From Coccinella septempunctata (lineage: Eukaryota; Arthropoda; Insecta; Coleoptera; Coccinellidae): a DNA stretch of 64,000 bases. The translations under genes were made by a program, and so were the position numbers. Shown here piece by piece: positions 1 through 11,054 of the stretch (positions within the stretch are counted from its first letter, which is position 1; the number at the start of each line of letters is the position of its first letter). The stretch covers positions 7,006,001 through 7,070,000 of the forward strand of contig NC_058195.1 in the NCBI RefSeq assembly GCF_907165205.1, given 5' to 3'. The notes beneath the pieces were generated by a model. That model worked only from the letters and a program-made list of their open reading frames with translations, made no database searches and was not told where the DNA came from.

Positions 1-596
1 ATCCCGCTATATGTACACACCCAAGGTGTGTTTCTGTTTGCACTGTTTGCCGATGCAAGAACTTAATGAACTTAGGTGGTAGTAAACGACAATCCGATTC
101 GTCAGACCGTTTTTGCCGATGGGTGAATTATTTTGAATTTTGATTCAGAATAGTTCAGTCGTGTATCAACCTCTTTTTGAGATCAATATATGCAGTTAAT
201 ATACATCAACATTCGAAGATTTGCTTCGAATTTCACGTTTTTGCCAATCGACCACTTGTACTGAAAGTTTAAAACTGAATTTCACAATTAACATTTTGAT
301 TCGCGTGATTTGAAGATTTGATTCGAATTGATCCATACTTGATTTCATACTTTTTTGAATCTGCCATTCATTTTGGCTGTTTCTTGTACTTCCGAATTGG
401 AGAGGTCAATACGTTGAACAACAATTTCCAAATTATCCAATGATTTGTTTCTTCTCTACTTAAAACACTTCCCTAGAGTGCTTGGATGATACGGTTAAAG
501 GCAATTTCTACCAGGTGACGTCTACAAGATTTTGATGCAAATGACTCGCACCATTTTTAGATTATATGACAACACTGACTTCTTTTTTCTTTACAG
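1..596. other. Intergenic or intronic DNA, no gene recognised
   Basis: I recognise no gene, RNA or repeat here. The first 66 bases are open in frame 1 on the plus strand (hydrophobic, ending in TAA), so this could be the end of a coding exon from a gene to the left. Nothing in it identifies a family. Confidence 0.3.
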
Positions 597-820
597 TTTG
601 TTCGCTGGTAGCCATTATGGTGCTCATTCGCCGAGTGAAGCTAAATCTGGCTATCCATATTTTGGTGCAATGGAGATGTGTTCAAGTAGGGTCCATTGAT
701 GAAATTGGTCAACTGTGTAAACTAAAAAAACGTTTTTGTTCAGTCCTCACACAATCGAAGTTTATACTGTCGGATAATAAGCATTATGTTCACTTTGGAC
801 AAGTGTACAAATACGTGTGA
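597..820 (+). CDS. Possible terminal exon of an unrecognised gene
   Basis: A good splice acceptor (pyrimidine run then TTTACAG, AG at 595-596) opens a 74-codon reading frame ending in TGA at 818-820. The first 25 residues are hydrophobic and could be a membrane helix followed by basic residues (LIRRVKLNLAI). An AATAAA lies at 1281-1286, a plausible distance for a polyadenylation signal. I do not recognise the family, no upstream exon is evident in the window, and the open frame could be chance. Confidence 0.2.
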
Positions 821-2314
821 ATAACGATGAAAATTTTATATGTGTAAATTGGGGAAATATGTAAAAAATTTTATGTAGATAAATATGTAAATAATAATTT
901 ATTTCTACTGCAAATTCTACATTCACGAATTCTTTAGGTATTCAATAGATTATTGTATTCTAATATTTAAATCTTCACCTCGTGTAATGACTGTTATTTG
1001 CTGATGGGAACAATGTCAACCATATTTAATAATATATAGTACCTATTTAACGGTTCCTTCGAATTATCTTAGAGATTAATACATATCATGAGAAAATAAG
1101 TGTTCCATCATGATGCCTTAATGTAAGAACAGATTTGCCTTTCAGAATGCCTTCATTATTGTGTGAATTCAGATATTGTAAATATTGAAACTGTGGCCTG
1201 CTTTTAGATATCATTATATCTATACAGATGTTGAAAGTTGTATATAATATATAAATTATATTAAATTATATAGTATCGAAAATAAATGGTGTAATAAATA
1301 CAATACCTTTTTTCTTAACTGAGATAAATTTCCTTTACCAATGAGGAGGTGTTTTTATGGATCATCAGGTAAGTTTCGGGAAAAAAAAAGAAAAAAAAAT
1401 TATGATTTTTTGAACTGAGACTACAAATGAATTTGAAATTCCTCTGACCAAAGTTTCTGTGAAATATATCTACATTTTATTCATTTCATTTCGAAAAACT
1501 ACCCTATTTTTCATTTTACCCTCAACAGAGTATTATTTTTTCTTCTCATATCACAATATATCTGCCATCGATGAAAAAATCGATGAAAAAATAAAATATT
1601 GGTAAACAGGCAGAAAATTTAGGAAAATATCATGTGAAACATTTATGTGATTCTGTCTTTTCTGAAAAAACGAATGATTAAAAAACAGGAATTGAAAAAG
1701 AAATAGTAACAGAAATGTTAATTGAAGGAAATATGTCTGGAATTTTCTGGTAAGTATAGGTTAGAAAATGATAAAATAAAATATCGTTGAAAATTCATAT
1801 CGTTTTGATTTTATAAGTCCAGGAATTTTTTTTCCAAATATTGTTTGTGACATGCCGACATGCGAGAAAGACAAAACTACTAACGTAGGAACACTTCCTG
1901 CAAACGACAATTTTCATTTTTATTTCTAGACAAGAATCCTTCTATTACTACCAACACTCGGGTATTTTATTGATTTCTCCGGGATGGCTATCAACTGAAA
2001 ATATAACCCTAATGCTTATTATCAGAAATCCAATTTTCTTTCGGAGTAGAGAGACATGAATCCTCATCATCCTTCTTCGTATATCAGCATAAAGCAGACG
2101 ATTCTCTTGAGAAACCAATTACCGCTTTCTCAGTTTCCCTTAATGTATATTAATATTCAATATTCCTCCCCTTTTGAAGGAAATTTAATTTTCTATTACC
2201 GGGAAGTCGCCGACTACATAAAACAGTCTCCTATAATGGCCGCAGAATCAATGTTCTCCCTAATGGGGTAGCTACATACTACATCGAAAACAAGGGAAGT
2301 TAATTTCGATATTT
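821..2314. other. AT-rich DNA without recognised features
   Basis: Highly AT-rich sequence with short A and T runs. It has AATAAA motifs near 1281 that could end the transcript suggested just upstream. The one 71-codon frame at 2056-2271 has no family resemblance and no splice context. Confidence 0.4.
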
Positions 2315-2383
2315 AATACTAGAAGAGTTGCTCTTTTAAAATATGTATCACATTCAGATCTAAGAAAATTTTTCTGGGAGATA
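2315..2383 (+). repeat. Left part of a repeat unit split by the mariner
   Basis: The segment with ACTAGAAGAGTTG and ATATGTATCACATTCAG matches, in the same orientation, the repeat at 3757-3797, and on the opposite strand the units at 32635-33075. It stops exactly where the mariner terminus starts and the family resumes after the mariner, so the mariner landed inside this repeat. Confidence 0.6.
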
Positions 2384-3662
2384 CGAGGGTGTATTGATAT
2401 CTAGTTAACCTAGACTTGTTCCATGCATAAAAAAATATTGCGTTACCATAACAACTGACAATAACTCATGTGTCAGTGTGAAGTTTGAGGAAAAAAGTAA
2501 ACCAGAGTTACGCAATAAATTGAAAGAAAGAGGATGTCCACCGAAATTGTGAAAATCGAAAAATTGGAGTATCGAGCCATCATCAAGTACCTGTAGTTAA
2601 AAGGGTTAAGAGGTAAGCATATTTACGAAGATATACTTAATATCATTGGTGATCAATGTCCTTCGTATGCGACCGTGAAAAACTGGACTGCAAGCTTCAA
2701 AAGAGATAAATTATCCATTGAAGATGATGAACGATCGGGAAGGCTAGTTTCTGTGTCAGTCCCCGAAAATATCGATGCAGTTCATGACATGATTTTATGA
2801 GACCGTCGAATTGGGCTAAAAAGGATATCTGAAGCACTGAGTATTTCATAAGAACGCATTTATCATATAGTTCACGTCAATTTCGACATGAGAAAAATTG
2901 CTGCAAAAGGGATCCCCAAATGTTTGAATGTTGACCAAAAGCGTGCAAGGGTAGAAGCATCGCGTTCGATCTGTGCTCGATTTGAAAACGATGTAGACTT
3001 CTTAAATCGAATTGTTACTATGGATGAGACTTGGGTACATTTCTACGATCCAGAAACAAAGCAACAATCGATGGAATGGCAACACTCTGGTTCTCCGAGA
3101 CCTAAGAAGTTTCGTGTCCAAAAATCTGCTGAAAAAGTTCTTACTTCAGTTTTTGGGATTGTCATGGAGTAGTCATGATTGATTTTTTGGATAAGGGTAG
3201 AACAATAATCGGAGATTACTATTCGACATTACTGATCACTCTACGGGAAAAAATGAAAGAGAAAAGACGCGGAAAGCTATCCAAAGGTGTTTTGTTTTTG
3301 CAGGACAACGCCCCTCCACACAAATCTCTTGTTGCCATGCAAAAAATTCGTGATTTAGGCTTTCAATTACTAGAAAACCCTCCTCATTCACCAGATTTGG
3401 CTCCATCCGACTATCATCTCTTTCCTCAACTGAAAAAAAGTTTAAAAGGTCGTAAATTTTCTTCCAACGAGGTAATGAAAGCTGTGGAGGTCTGGTTTTC
3501 AGAGCAAGAAGAAACATTTTTTTTTAAAGGTCTAGAGACGTTGCAGGTTCGCTATAATAAATGTATCCAATCAAGAGGAGAATATGTTGAGTAATGAAAT
3601 ATTTTGACATTGAAATTTTGTTTGGTTCTATAGTAGGCTAAGAATTTTTCGAAATATTTTCA
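2384..3662 (+). mobile_element. Degenerate mariner (IS630-Tc1-mariner) element
   Basis: The left end reads CGAGGGTGTATTGATATC after a TA. The right end, after GGCTAAGAATTTTTCG, is a decayed inverted copy followed by TA, giving the TA duplication typical of mariners (TA at 2382-2383 and 3663-3664). The length of about 1.28 kb fits a full-length mariner. The inside is a broken transposase gene. The element is fixed and inactive. Confidence 0.85.
2534..3594 (+). pseudogene. Mariner transposase pseudogene (D,D34D)
   Basis: Translation from the ATG at 2534 gives a mariner transposase over about 350 codons. An N-terminal helix-turn-helix region is followed by the catalytic core: first Asp in MDETWVHFYDP, second Asp in FLQDNAPPH, third Asp in SPDLAPSDYHLF. 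The second and third Asp are separated by 34 residues, the mariner D,D34D signature. The gene is dead: in-frame stops follow codon 20 (CTG TAG), then TTA TGA near 2800 and TCA TAA near 2850, and a TAG plus a frameshift lies at about 3170. The catalytic triad is still readable, so decay is moderate. It is probably an old insertion in neutral DNA. Confidence 0.93.
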
Positions 3663-3810
3663 TACGTTTGTCGAAAAATTCCCAAAAAGATGGGGTCAGT
3701 TAAAAATTTATCAATACCGAACGGTTGCACCAAAGTCGATAGAATTTCGAGAGTTATTACTAGAAGAGTTGTTTTTTAGAATATGTATCACATTCAGAAT
3801 TGACCTTCGA
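3663..3810 (+). repeat. Repeat unit with CGAACGGTTG core
   Basis: Contains GAAAAATTCCCAAAAAGATG, CGAACGGTTGC and ATATGTATCAC in the same order as the units at 32635-33075 read on the opposite strand. The unit is about 160 bp and is the right-hand continuation of the repeat interrupted by the mariner. Confidence 0.6.
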
Positions 3811-5284
3811 AAAATTCCCAAAACGAATGATCACACTTTTACCTCTACCTAAGAACCTGAAGATGTTACAGTCATAGCTAAAAACGTCAGCAACATGTGA
3901 TAATAATAAAATAGGTCAGTTTCCTAACTTTCCCATTTTTTCATATCTCAGAAAATAATGATTATGCGGTCCAACCAATGTACTGTATGGTGGATGGACC
4001 CTTCTGAGAAAAGAACAACAAAATAGGCCAACAGTATACTCTATAATGAGTTTGCGGATGCTTTTAAACTTTCCTGATAGATTTCGTTGTTGCCATTGAT
4101 CTTTGTCCAACCCTAAGTAGATTACTGTGTCAACTTGATTGACAACAGCACCGATCACATGTCATAACGTTGAGTTAAGAGGCCAGTAATCCTTTCTGTT
4201 TAAGGGATTACTTCCCTTAGCACGAGGTAAATTGCCAAAACTGTTCAGGACCTCAGGCTTCGATTATGATCCAGCGTTTGTTTGTTTTCTGACAACTCAA
4301 TTTCAGTCGAAGAAGTTTCTATGGATTGTTGTACATCTCCGGTGTACTGTCAACAGTTCTTAGGTGTAAGTATATATGTATCCAAATTGTTTCGGGGGTA
4401 TCTTTTTCAATGTGTTTGTTTCGTGCCGGAGTTGATCTTTTAATCCGATTTGGAGCTTCGGTTAGAAGTGACATAGGTAGTCGAGGGAAGGAGTATTTTG
4501 AAGTGGGAGGTTAAATTCCATTTTATGAAAACAATTCAAAAAGTTCCAGATGTAGTTTCGACATTTCTTCGTTGGATTTCACACCCTGTACAACAAAAGG
4601 AGCTTGAGGAAAAATATCCTGCGGAATTTCATGAAATAGCGGTATTTCCATGGCAATAAAATATATCGAGAAAATGGCTAAAACATCCCGAAAAAATTAC
4701 ATAACAATCCACCCAACATAAAGAAGAATTCTGTAGAGCTCTCCCTGTTTCTGAATTCTTACCCAAAAAACTGAACTTTTTCGCTTTCCTAAATTCACAA
4801 CCTGTACAAAATAAGCTTCGAACCACTGGCAAAAAAATCTCCCGAGCTAATAACCTAACTATCCCTCAAGATAAAGAAAACTTGATAAGGCCTCTCGATA
4901 TTATTAAATGCCAAAAAACTGAAAATTTTCGCTTTTCTATCTTCACACCCTGTGCAACAAGGAGAGCTGTAGCAGCAGTTACTTATAGATTAAGAATGGT
5001 ACTTCAAACCCGTCCAAAATCGGCACAGAAATGCCAGTATAGCTAGAACTTAAAGGAAAACGCGAAGATGACCGAAGATGTTGACCTTATAACTTACCCA
5101 AAACTTTACTATTCTCAAATTCTTCTCGAAAAACAGAAATTTTTGGGTGTCCTGCATTCAACACCCAGTACAACAGAAAGGGATTGAGAAAGAATACCTA
5201 CAAATGAAGCACTGCATCTTGGGGTGAAAATCCAACATCACCTAAGTAATGTCGAAGTTCTAACTAGTCAAACTTTGCAACTTT
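3811..5284. repeat. Decayed dispersed repeats, no gene
   Basis: No coding exon recognised. From about 4555 to 5200 there are several diverged copies of a module containing CACACCCTGTACAACA followed by a purine-rich stretch and AAAAAACTGAA-TTTTCGCTTT, spaced roughly 220-250 bp apart. This looks like an old, degenerate tandem or nested repeat whose edges I cannot define. Confidence 0.4.
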
Positions 5285-7242
5285 TTTGTATATACCTATA
5301 TTTTAACAGTAGATTCTTGAGCTCAAATGAAACACTTTTTTCCCTAACCTTTTTTCCGAATCGACTCGACTATTTTAAAGATACAGGCTGTTGACAAACC
5401 ATAAAAAAATGTTATTTTTAGTTCTACAGTCAGCGCCATGAGGCAGCGGTCGAATACTCTAATTCTATTAACTTTACAAAAAAAAGTTTGAAATAGAACT
5501 TTCCTCCTTTTAAGTAGAGCATCACATAAAATTATTCAGAACTATGGAAAGTGTTTCGTTTCTTCTGCACAGCTATCAACTTCGTTATTTTAAATGGAAC
5601 ACCCTATATATTTTCACATTTTTGAATTCCTTGTTGAATTTGAATATAAGTTTGATAACGCAACTAAGTCTGAATTTTCAACGGTTTTCGAGAAATTTGA
5701 CTCTTTAATAATATTTTGACAGTTTGAGGTAATTACATAAAGGACTATAGCCCGTCCCTATTCTATGTAATTGATTCAAATTTGGACTGTGTCTAGTCAA
5801 TAAATGAAACAAATTTTTTTTTTTTTTAACAACCATATTATACATAGAGTCCACGAAAATGTAGATCCATTATCAAAACAGAAATTCATGAAAATCTTAA
5901 TTTTTTTAAATGGCAACCCATATTTTTTTTCTGTTCATTATTTGTAACAACTGAAAGCAAACAAGAAATGTTTAAATAATGAAGAGAGAAAAATATAGGT
6001 TGACATTTGAAAAAATGAAGATTTCGATGAATTTCTGTTTTGATAATGGATTTACGTTTTCGTGGACCCTGTATATAATATGGTTATTCAAACAGAAAAT
6101 TTTCAGTGTTTCATTTATTGACTAGACACAGTCCAAATTTGAATCAATTACATAGAATAGGGACGGAGCTATAGTCCCTATATAGTCTATAGTAGATTTT
6201 GATGAATTTCTGTTTTGATAATAGATCATATACGTTTTCGTGGATCCTGTATATAATATGGTTATTTAAAAAGAAATTTTAAGTGTATCATTTATTGACT
6301 AGACACAGTTCAAATTTGAATCAATTACATAGAATAGGGACGGAGCTATATACCTTTATGTAAGTACCCCTCAAACTGTCAAAATATTAATAAAAAGTCA
6401 AATTTCTCGAAAATCGTTGAGAATTCTGACATAGTTGTGTTATCAAACTCATAATCAAATTCAACAGGGAATTCAAAACTGTAAAAATATATAGGGTGTT
6501 CCATTTAAAATAACGAAGTTGATAGATGTGCAGAAGTAACGAAACACTCTGTATAGTTTTAAATAATTTTAGGAGGTGCTCTATTTAAAAAGAGAAAAAT
6601 TTTATTCGAAACTTTTTTTTGTAAAGTTAATAGAATTAGAGTAATCGACTGCGAACACCCTTGATAATGCGCCGGGTAATTTGATGTTCAAAAATGAAAA
6701 TTGGGTACTTTGGCTGAATGCAACTCATATTCAAATTTAACGGGGAATTCAAAAATGTAAAAATATACACAGTGTTCCATTTAAAATAACGATGTTGACA
6801 GCTGTGTAGAAGAAACGAAACACTTTGAATAGTTCTAAATAGTTTTAGGAGATGCTCTACTTAAAAAGAGGAAAGTTTTATTAGAAATTCTTTTTTGATA
6901 AGTTAATAGAATTAGAGTAATCGACTGCGGACACCCTTGATAATGCGCCGAGTAATTTGATGTTCAAAAATGAAAATAATTGTGATATTTGGAAAATTGG
7001 GTACTTTGGCTGAATGCAACTCTGTTTAAAAGATCCACAGATGTAGTAGTGTCACAGATTTAGCTTGTTATTCTGAAGGGAATTCTGTTTTTCTAGGGAT
7101 GGCACAGCCCATTATAAAAACTAAAAACGGCAATATCTTTTTATCAGGGCCGAATTAGAGAAAATGGTAGAGGAAAAAAGGGTTTCTTTTAACCTCAAGA
7201 ACCTACTATTGAAAGATTTGTACGAGTCAAAGACTCACCCTT
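5285..7242 (+). mobile_element. MITE-like family A, copy 1, with nested foldback
   Basis: The left part (TTTTAACAGTAGATTCTTGAG, then the AAACACTTTTTTCC run) and the right end (GTACGAGTCAAAGACTCACCC) are the two inverted ends of a family seen at least five more times here. Its normal middle (compare 8130-8370) is missing and is replaced by 5433-6960, a foldback. It encodes no protein. Confidence 0.7.
5433..6960. repeat. Foldback (long inverted repeat) inside family A copy
   Basis: The segment starting CTCTAATTCTATTAACTTTAC at about 5456 reappears inverted at about 6610-6645. The arms (about 5433-5915 and 6180-6690) match through several landmarks: GTTCCATTTAAAATAACG, the CATTTATTGACTAGACACAG box and the CCACGAAAA boxes around a centre near 5970. 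The right arm is partly duplicated (6030-6170 against 6195-6345), and 6440-6660 is repeated again as 6720-6960. A transcript would form a hairpin of several hundred base pairs. Confidence 0.75.
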
Positions 7243-7984
7243 TATAAACTTTTTGGGGTTCGAAAAATTCAGTTTTCTGGGTATTTTCCCCACTCTTGCG
7301 GGCAACCGATGCTTCAGAGTCTGAAATTGGAAAGTTGACTTTCTGCAACTGTTAGAAAATCAAGTACATATTCCGTGGTTCATTACACAGATTCAGCAAA
7401 TGATTCACAGAATGATAAAACTTGAATTCAGCATTTCAAAAAGAACTCTATTTCCATCCGGCCAATACCAATAATCCAGATCGTTCCGTCTCCGTTTTCC
7501 GAAACACGAAAAAGACCATAATCTCTTAGACCACGAACAGGTGACACTTGGCGCCGATATTTTCGGCCGACACGAAAGCGGGACGTACCTTTTGAGAGCG
7601 GCGAATCGACCAAGTCACGGATTTTAGTTCCGCAGAGTTAGGGAGGAATTCTCCTTCTAACTTTCGATGCACGCGGCTTTTGTGCGTCGTTTCGAGATCC
7701 ATAAACCCGGGTAACTTCCTCGATAAAGCCGGGACTTGTCACGGCGAATTTGCATTGATTTCGGCCGATGTGCACATTCATTCCGAGGCATATAAATGGC
7801 AGATGGCCGTTTCTTGGGTTCGACAGCGAGCAAGGATCCTCCTGATCTTGATTTTTGGTCGGGTCGCGCTAGGTAAGCTGCTGGTGAATTCGATCAATCA
7901 AGGGAGATGAATGGGAAGCTCGGAATGGAAGAGATGCAGAGGTACTGGGTGGCAGAAAACAAAACACCCAGTATTAGAAGGGAT
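7243..7984. other. More GC-rich non-repeat DNA with promoter-like motif
   Basis: From about 7430 to 7930 the sequence is visibly richer in G and C than its surroundings and is not one of the repeats. TATAAAT at 7791-7797 is followed by a short frame from ATG 7803 with a hydrophobic signal-like stretch (ILLILIFGRVALG) that runs into a GTAAGC donor near 7872. The ATG is only about 10 bases from the TATA motif, too close for a normal start site, so a first exon is only a possibility. Confidence 0.2.
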
Positions 7985-8660
7985 TTTTAGGAATTTACTG
8001 TACAAATTTCAACAGTAGATTCTTGAGGTCAAATCAAACACTTTTTTCCTTTACCATTTTTTCCGAATCGGTTCGGTTTGAAAGATACAGGCTGTTGAAA
8101 AACCATAAAAAAAAATTATTTTTAGTTCTATCTCACAAACGGTTTTATCGAATGAAATGGATTTCGGAATATAGTTTTTCCTTTATTTGATGAATCTTTT
8201 TCGAGAACAGGATATTACCCGCGTCTTCCAGTTTTCTCATTATGACCATTACGTACCATAAAAATACCAAACATTCAAAGAATCCAACTCTTGAAACTAA
8301 GTTGAACGCCATCTAATGAATATTTGAACGTTTTGTAAAATAAAAGTGTTCTTCATATTTTCTCGTATAATGCGCCGTTTTCGAGTAATTTGATGTTCAA
8401 AAAAAATATATCTGTGATATTCGGAAAATTGGTTACTTTGGCTGAATGCAACTCTGTTTGAAAGATCCACAGATGTGTAGTGTCACAGATTTAGCTAGTT
8501 ATTCTGAAGGTGCCAGGGGTGGCACATCTCATCATGAAAACTTAAAATGGCCATATCTTTTTATCAGAGCCGAATCGGAAAATATGGTAAAAAAAAAATG
8601 TTTCTTTTGACCTCAAGAATCTACTTTTAAAATAATTGTATGAGTCAAAGACTCACCCTG
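7985..8660 (+). mobile_element. MITE-like family A, copy 2 (near full length)
   Basis: The left end has CAACAGTAGATTCTTGAGG. The right end has GACCTCAAGAATCTAC and then GAGTCAAAGACTCACCCTG. These are inverted copies of each other, about 60 bp long. The interior of about 550 bp is non-coding and carries GGCTGAATGCAACTCTGTTT, also seen in the other copies. This is the best reference copy in the window. Confidence 0.8.
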
Positions 8661-8689
8661 CATTGTTCTTAGTGAAGTCAAGAAAGGAC

Positions 8690-9180
8690 CACAGTTATTC
8701 TCTTTCCTCGAAAAAAAAACTTTCTAGCCATGAAATCCATCTCGTTTTAAGTTTGAAATCAAATATCTGGGAATAACCCTGGACAGCAAGCTTATGTGTA
8801 ATCAACTTCTTCTAGTAGTGTGATAAGGGCTTTAATGAAGTACCTGCAGAATTCTGTCCAGCAAAAATTGGGGCTATAACCCAAAAATACTGCAAACGAC
8901 GTATTTCTTTATTGTAAGATCAAAAATAACCTATAAGGGGCAGTCTGGTTTGCTAAAGAAAGGCTGACAAGCATGAGTAAAATACTCGACAAGGTTCAAG
9001 TCTTGCCTATGTCTGCATCACTGGATTTATTAGAACATTCTCAACTAGAGCACTTGAAGTCATCACAGTCCTCACTCCTCTACATCTAGAGGGAGAAAGT
9101 CCACTCTCAGAGGGATGAGAGAATTAAACAGGCTTGGTGCAGAGAACAACTGAACTGGGCCTCGAATGGACTAACATTAA
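8690..9180 (+). pseudogene. Non-LTR retrotransposon RT fragment (copy 1)
   Basis: Conceptual translation in shifting frames gives KYLGITLDSKL, then AVWFAKERLTSMSKILDKVQ, then STRALEVITVLTPLHLEGE. This is the thumb and connection region after the reverse transcriptase of jockey/I-type non-LTR elements. Many stops and frameshifts are present. It overlaps in content with the better-preserved fragment at 9369-10640, so it is a separate truncated insertion or a duplicated piece. Confidence 0.75.
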
Positions 9181-9368
9181 CTTAAGTGATTAATCCATAT
9201 TCTGTTTGGGGATGCATGATGACTTTGCAAGGGTGATAAGGCATGGTGAAAGACGAGGTCCTTAATTTTTTAGTGAAACGTGCCTCCAGATTTTTCCCCA
9301 ACAAAAGACATATGGGACAATATAGGAGGAAGATTACTCTGTTTACCATATGATATCCTTGATTTGAC

Positions 9369-10640
9369 ATGAGGCAGAAATTGCCTGGGTTTCAGGAGGA
9401 AATCGACTATCTGATTAGGAGTATGGCCTGTTTCTGGACGTATAAGACATTGTGGAGGTTCAACACATTATTAAATTTTCCCTTTTTTCCTAGGGCTGGA
9501 TGGATTCTGGGTATGGTAATCATAAGCACGAGAATAATAGTCGTACAAAAGCTTGCCAGAGCGTTTATCACTGGAATTATGAGAAGGTGCCCAACTAGAG
9601 CACTAGAGGTCATCACAGATCTTACTCCTCTACATCTAGTGATAGATAGGGTAACCTATGAAGCCATCCTCAGAATATCTAGGGAAGATACAGTTAATGA
9701 GAGAATTAGAAGCCAGAGAGCCTGGTGCTCTTTAAACAAGTACATCTCATCAGCGAACCTACCTAGTGATGTTATGATTAAAAAATTAGGCATTGAGAAG
9801 AACTTCAACAAGATGCTTCGTAAAAGGGAAGAATGGAAAAGGAATACACTGCCCAAAATTGAAAAGTTAATAACATTAAATGGTATACTGATGGTTCAAA
9901 AACTACGACAGATGCTGGCGATAGAATACGTGGAGCAAGCACCCAATGTACACTATGGTTAGGGTCCTGGTCGAGTGTTTTCAGAAATCGAAAGATGCAT
10001 AGACATATGTGACATAGTGATCCATTTTGATGGTCAAGCCGCTATCAAAGCACTGAACTTCCATGTCATCGACTCAAAGCTGACATGGGAGTGCCGAAAA
10101 AAACTCAATGAAATAGACAAAAACAACGAGGTCTTTTTAGTCTGGGTTCCTGTTCACTCTGGGATCAAAAGAAGCGAGGAAGCCAACACACTCCACAGAG
10201 CACTTATAAGAACGAGTTTCTGTAGAAGGAAGAAACCAAAAGAGAAACGATCTGGAGGAATCTTCCAGGAATTGATCATTCCAACCAAAAAATTCCTCCA
10301 GAATGTTGAAACTGCAAGATCCAAGAAGTATTTGGATCTGAGCAAGAATAAGTCACACCACCTCACAAGACATTGTCTCCTTAGAAGCATATGAAGAGAG
10401 TGGGCTTATGGGAAACTGACAAGTGTGGATTCTGTGGGGGAACAGGAGGAAACTTCTGTTCACCTGGTTGAAGAATACTTCGCCATTGCAAACCTTCACA
10501 AGGAATGCCTTGGACGGGAAAGTTATAGGAGGAATGAAGGCTTCAAGTAGCCCTCTCAGATACTGGAACTGGAACTGGATGATGAGCTGTAGATGGCGTT
10601 GTGAGAACAGCTCTGATGGTAGGCACAGTAGACCTTGAAG
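9369..10640 (+). pseudogene. Non-LTR retrotransposon RT-connection and RNase H remnant (copy 2)
   Basis: Frame 9369-9962 contains VQKLARAFITGIMRR, then TRALEVITDLTPLHLVIDR and RISREDTVNERI, the conserved stretch after the RT of I/jockey-like elements. After a frameshift at about 9870, WYTDGSK-like codons are readable. The frame 9975-10394 continues with an RNase H domain (IHFDGQAAIKAL, VWVPVHSGIKRSEEANTL, matching the usual DSQAAI and VPGHSGIxGNExAD motifs with the key Asp and His/Glu positions partly altered). A final frame has a CGFCGG knuckle near 10430. The RNase H domain points to the I-like rather than the RNase H-less clades. Several frameshifts make it inactive, and the 5' part with the endonuclease is absent. 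Confidence 0.85.
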
Positions 10641-11054
10641 TTGCAGTGAAATGTAAGCCCTTAACCAAACTATCAACCATAACTAGTATATATAGACTAT
10701 ATAGTATTTTTAAGTCAGTTTTGTCGTGAAATGCTCAGCGTTTTCTGCACAACTCCTTCATCGATGTAGGTACCGACATGAAGGCATTTTAAGTAGGTAT
10801 AATTCGTGAAAAGATCGTGATTTCCAAACCGTGACGAGTCGATCACGTGTCGCAACGAGAACAAATGACCGCTTTGCAATCTGAACCAGATTCAACGTGA
10901 CGTGTACTCGGATTACTGTTCGGTATTGCTCCGGTTCTGTGAAGTTATTCCGGTATATGTGCGTGGCCAATCATCGGGCGAACAGAATCGTCAGGGAATG
11001 TCGCACAGGTGTCTCTCTATGCGCCCATGGAGCTGGAAACTTGACTTGACTTGA
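10641..11054. other. Intergenic DNA, nothing recognised
   Basis: Mixed-composition sequence between the retrotransposon tail and the large inverted repeat. The only open frame (minus, 10758-10970) has no recognisable family. Confidence 0.4.

Noticed and set aside
7680..7910. 76-codon frame with a signal-like hydrophobic stretch and a GTAAGC donor
   Set aside because: The nearby TATA motif is too close to its internal ATG, and no second exon is identifiable. Kept only as a weak promoter-like note.
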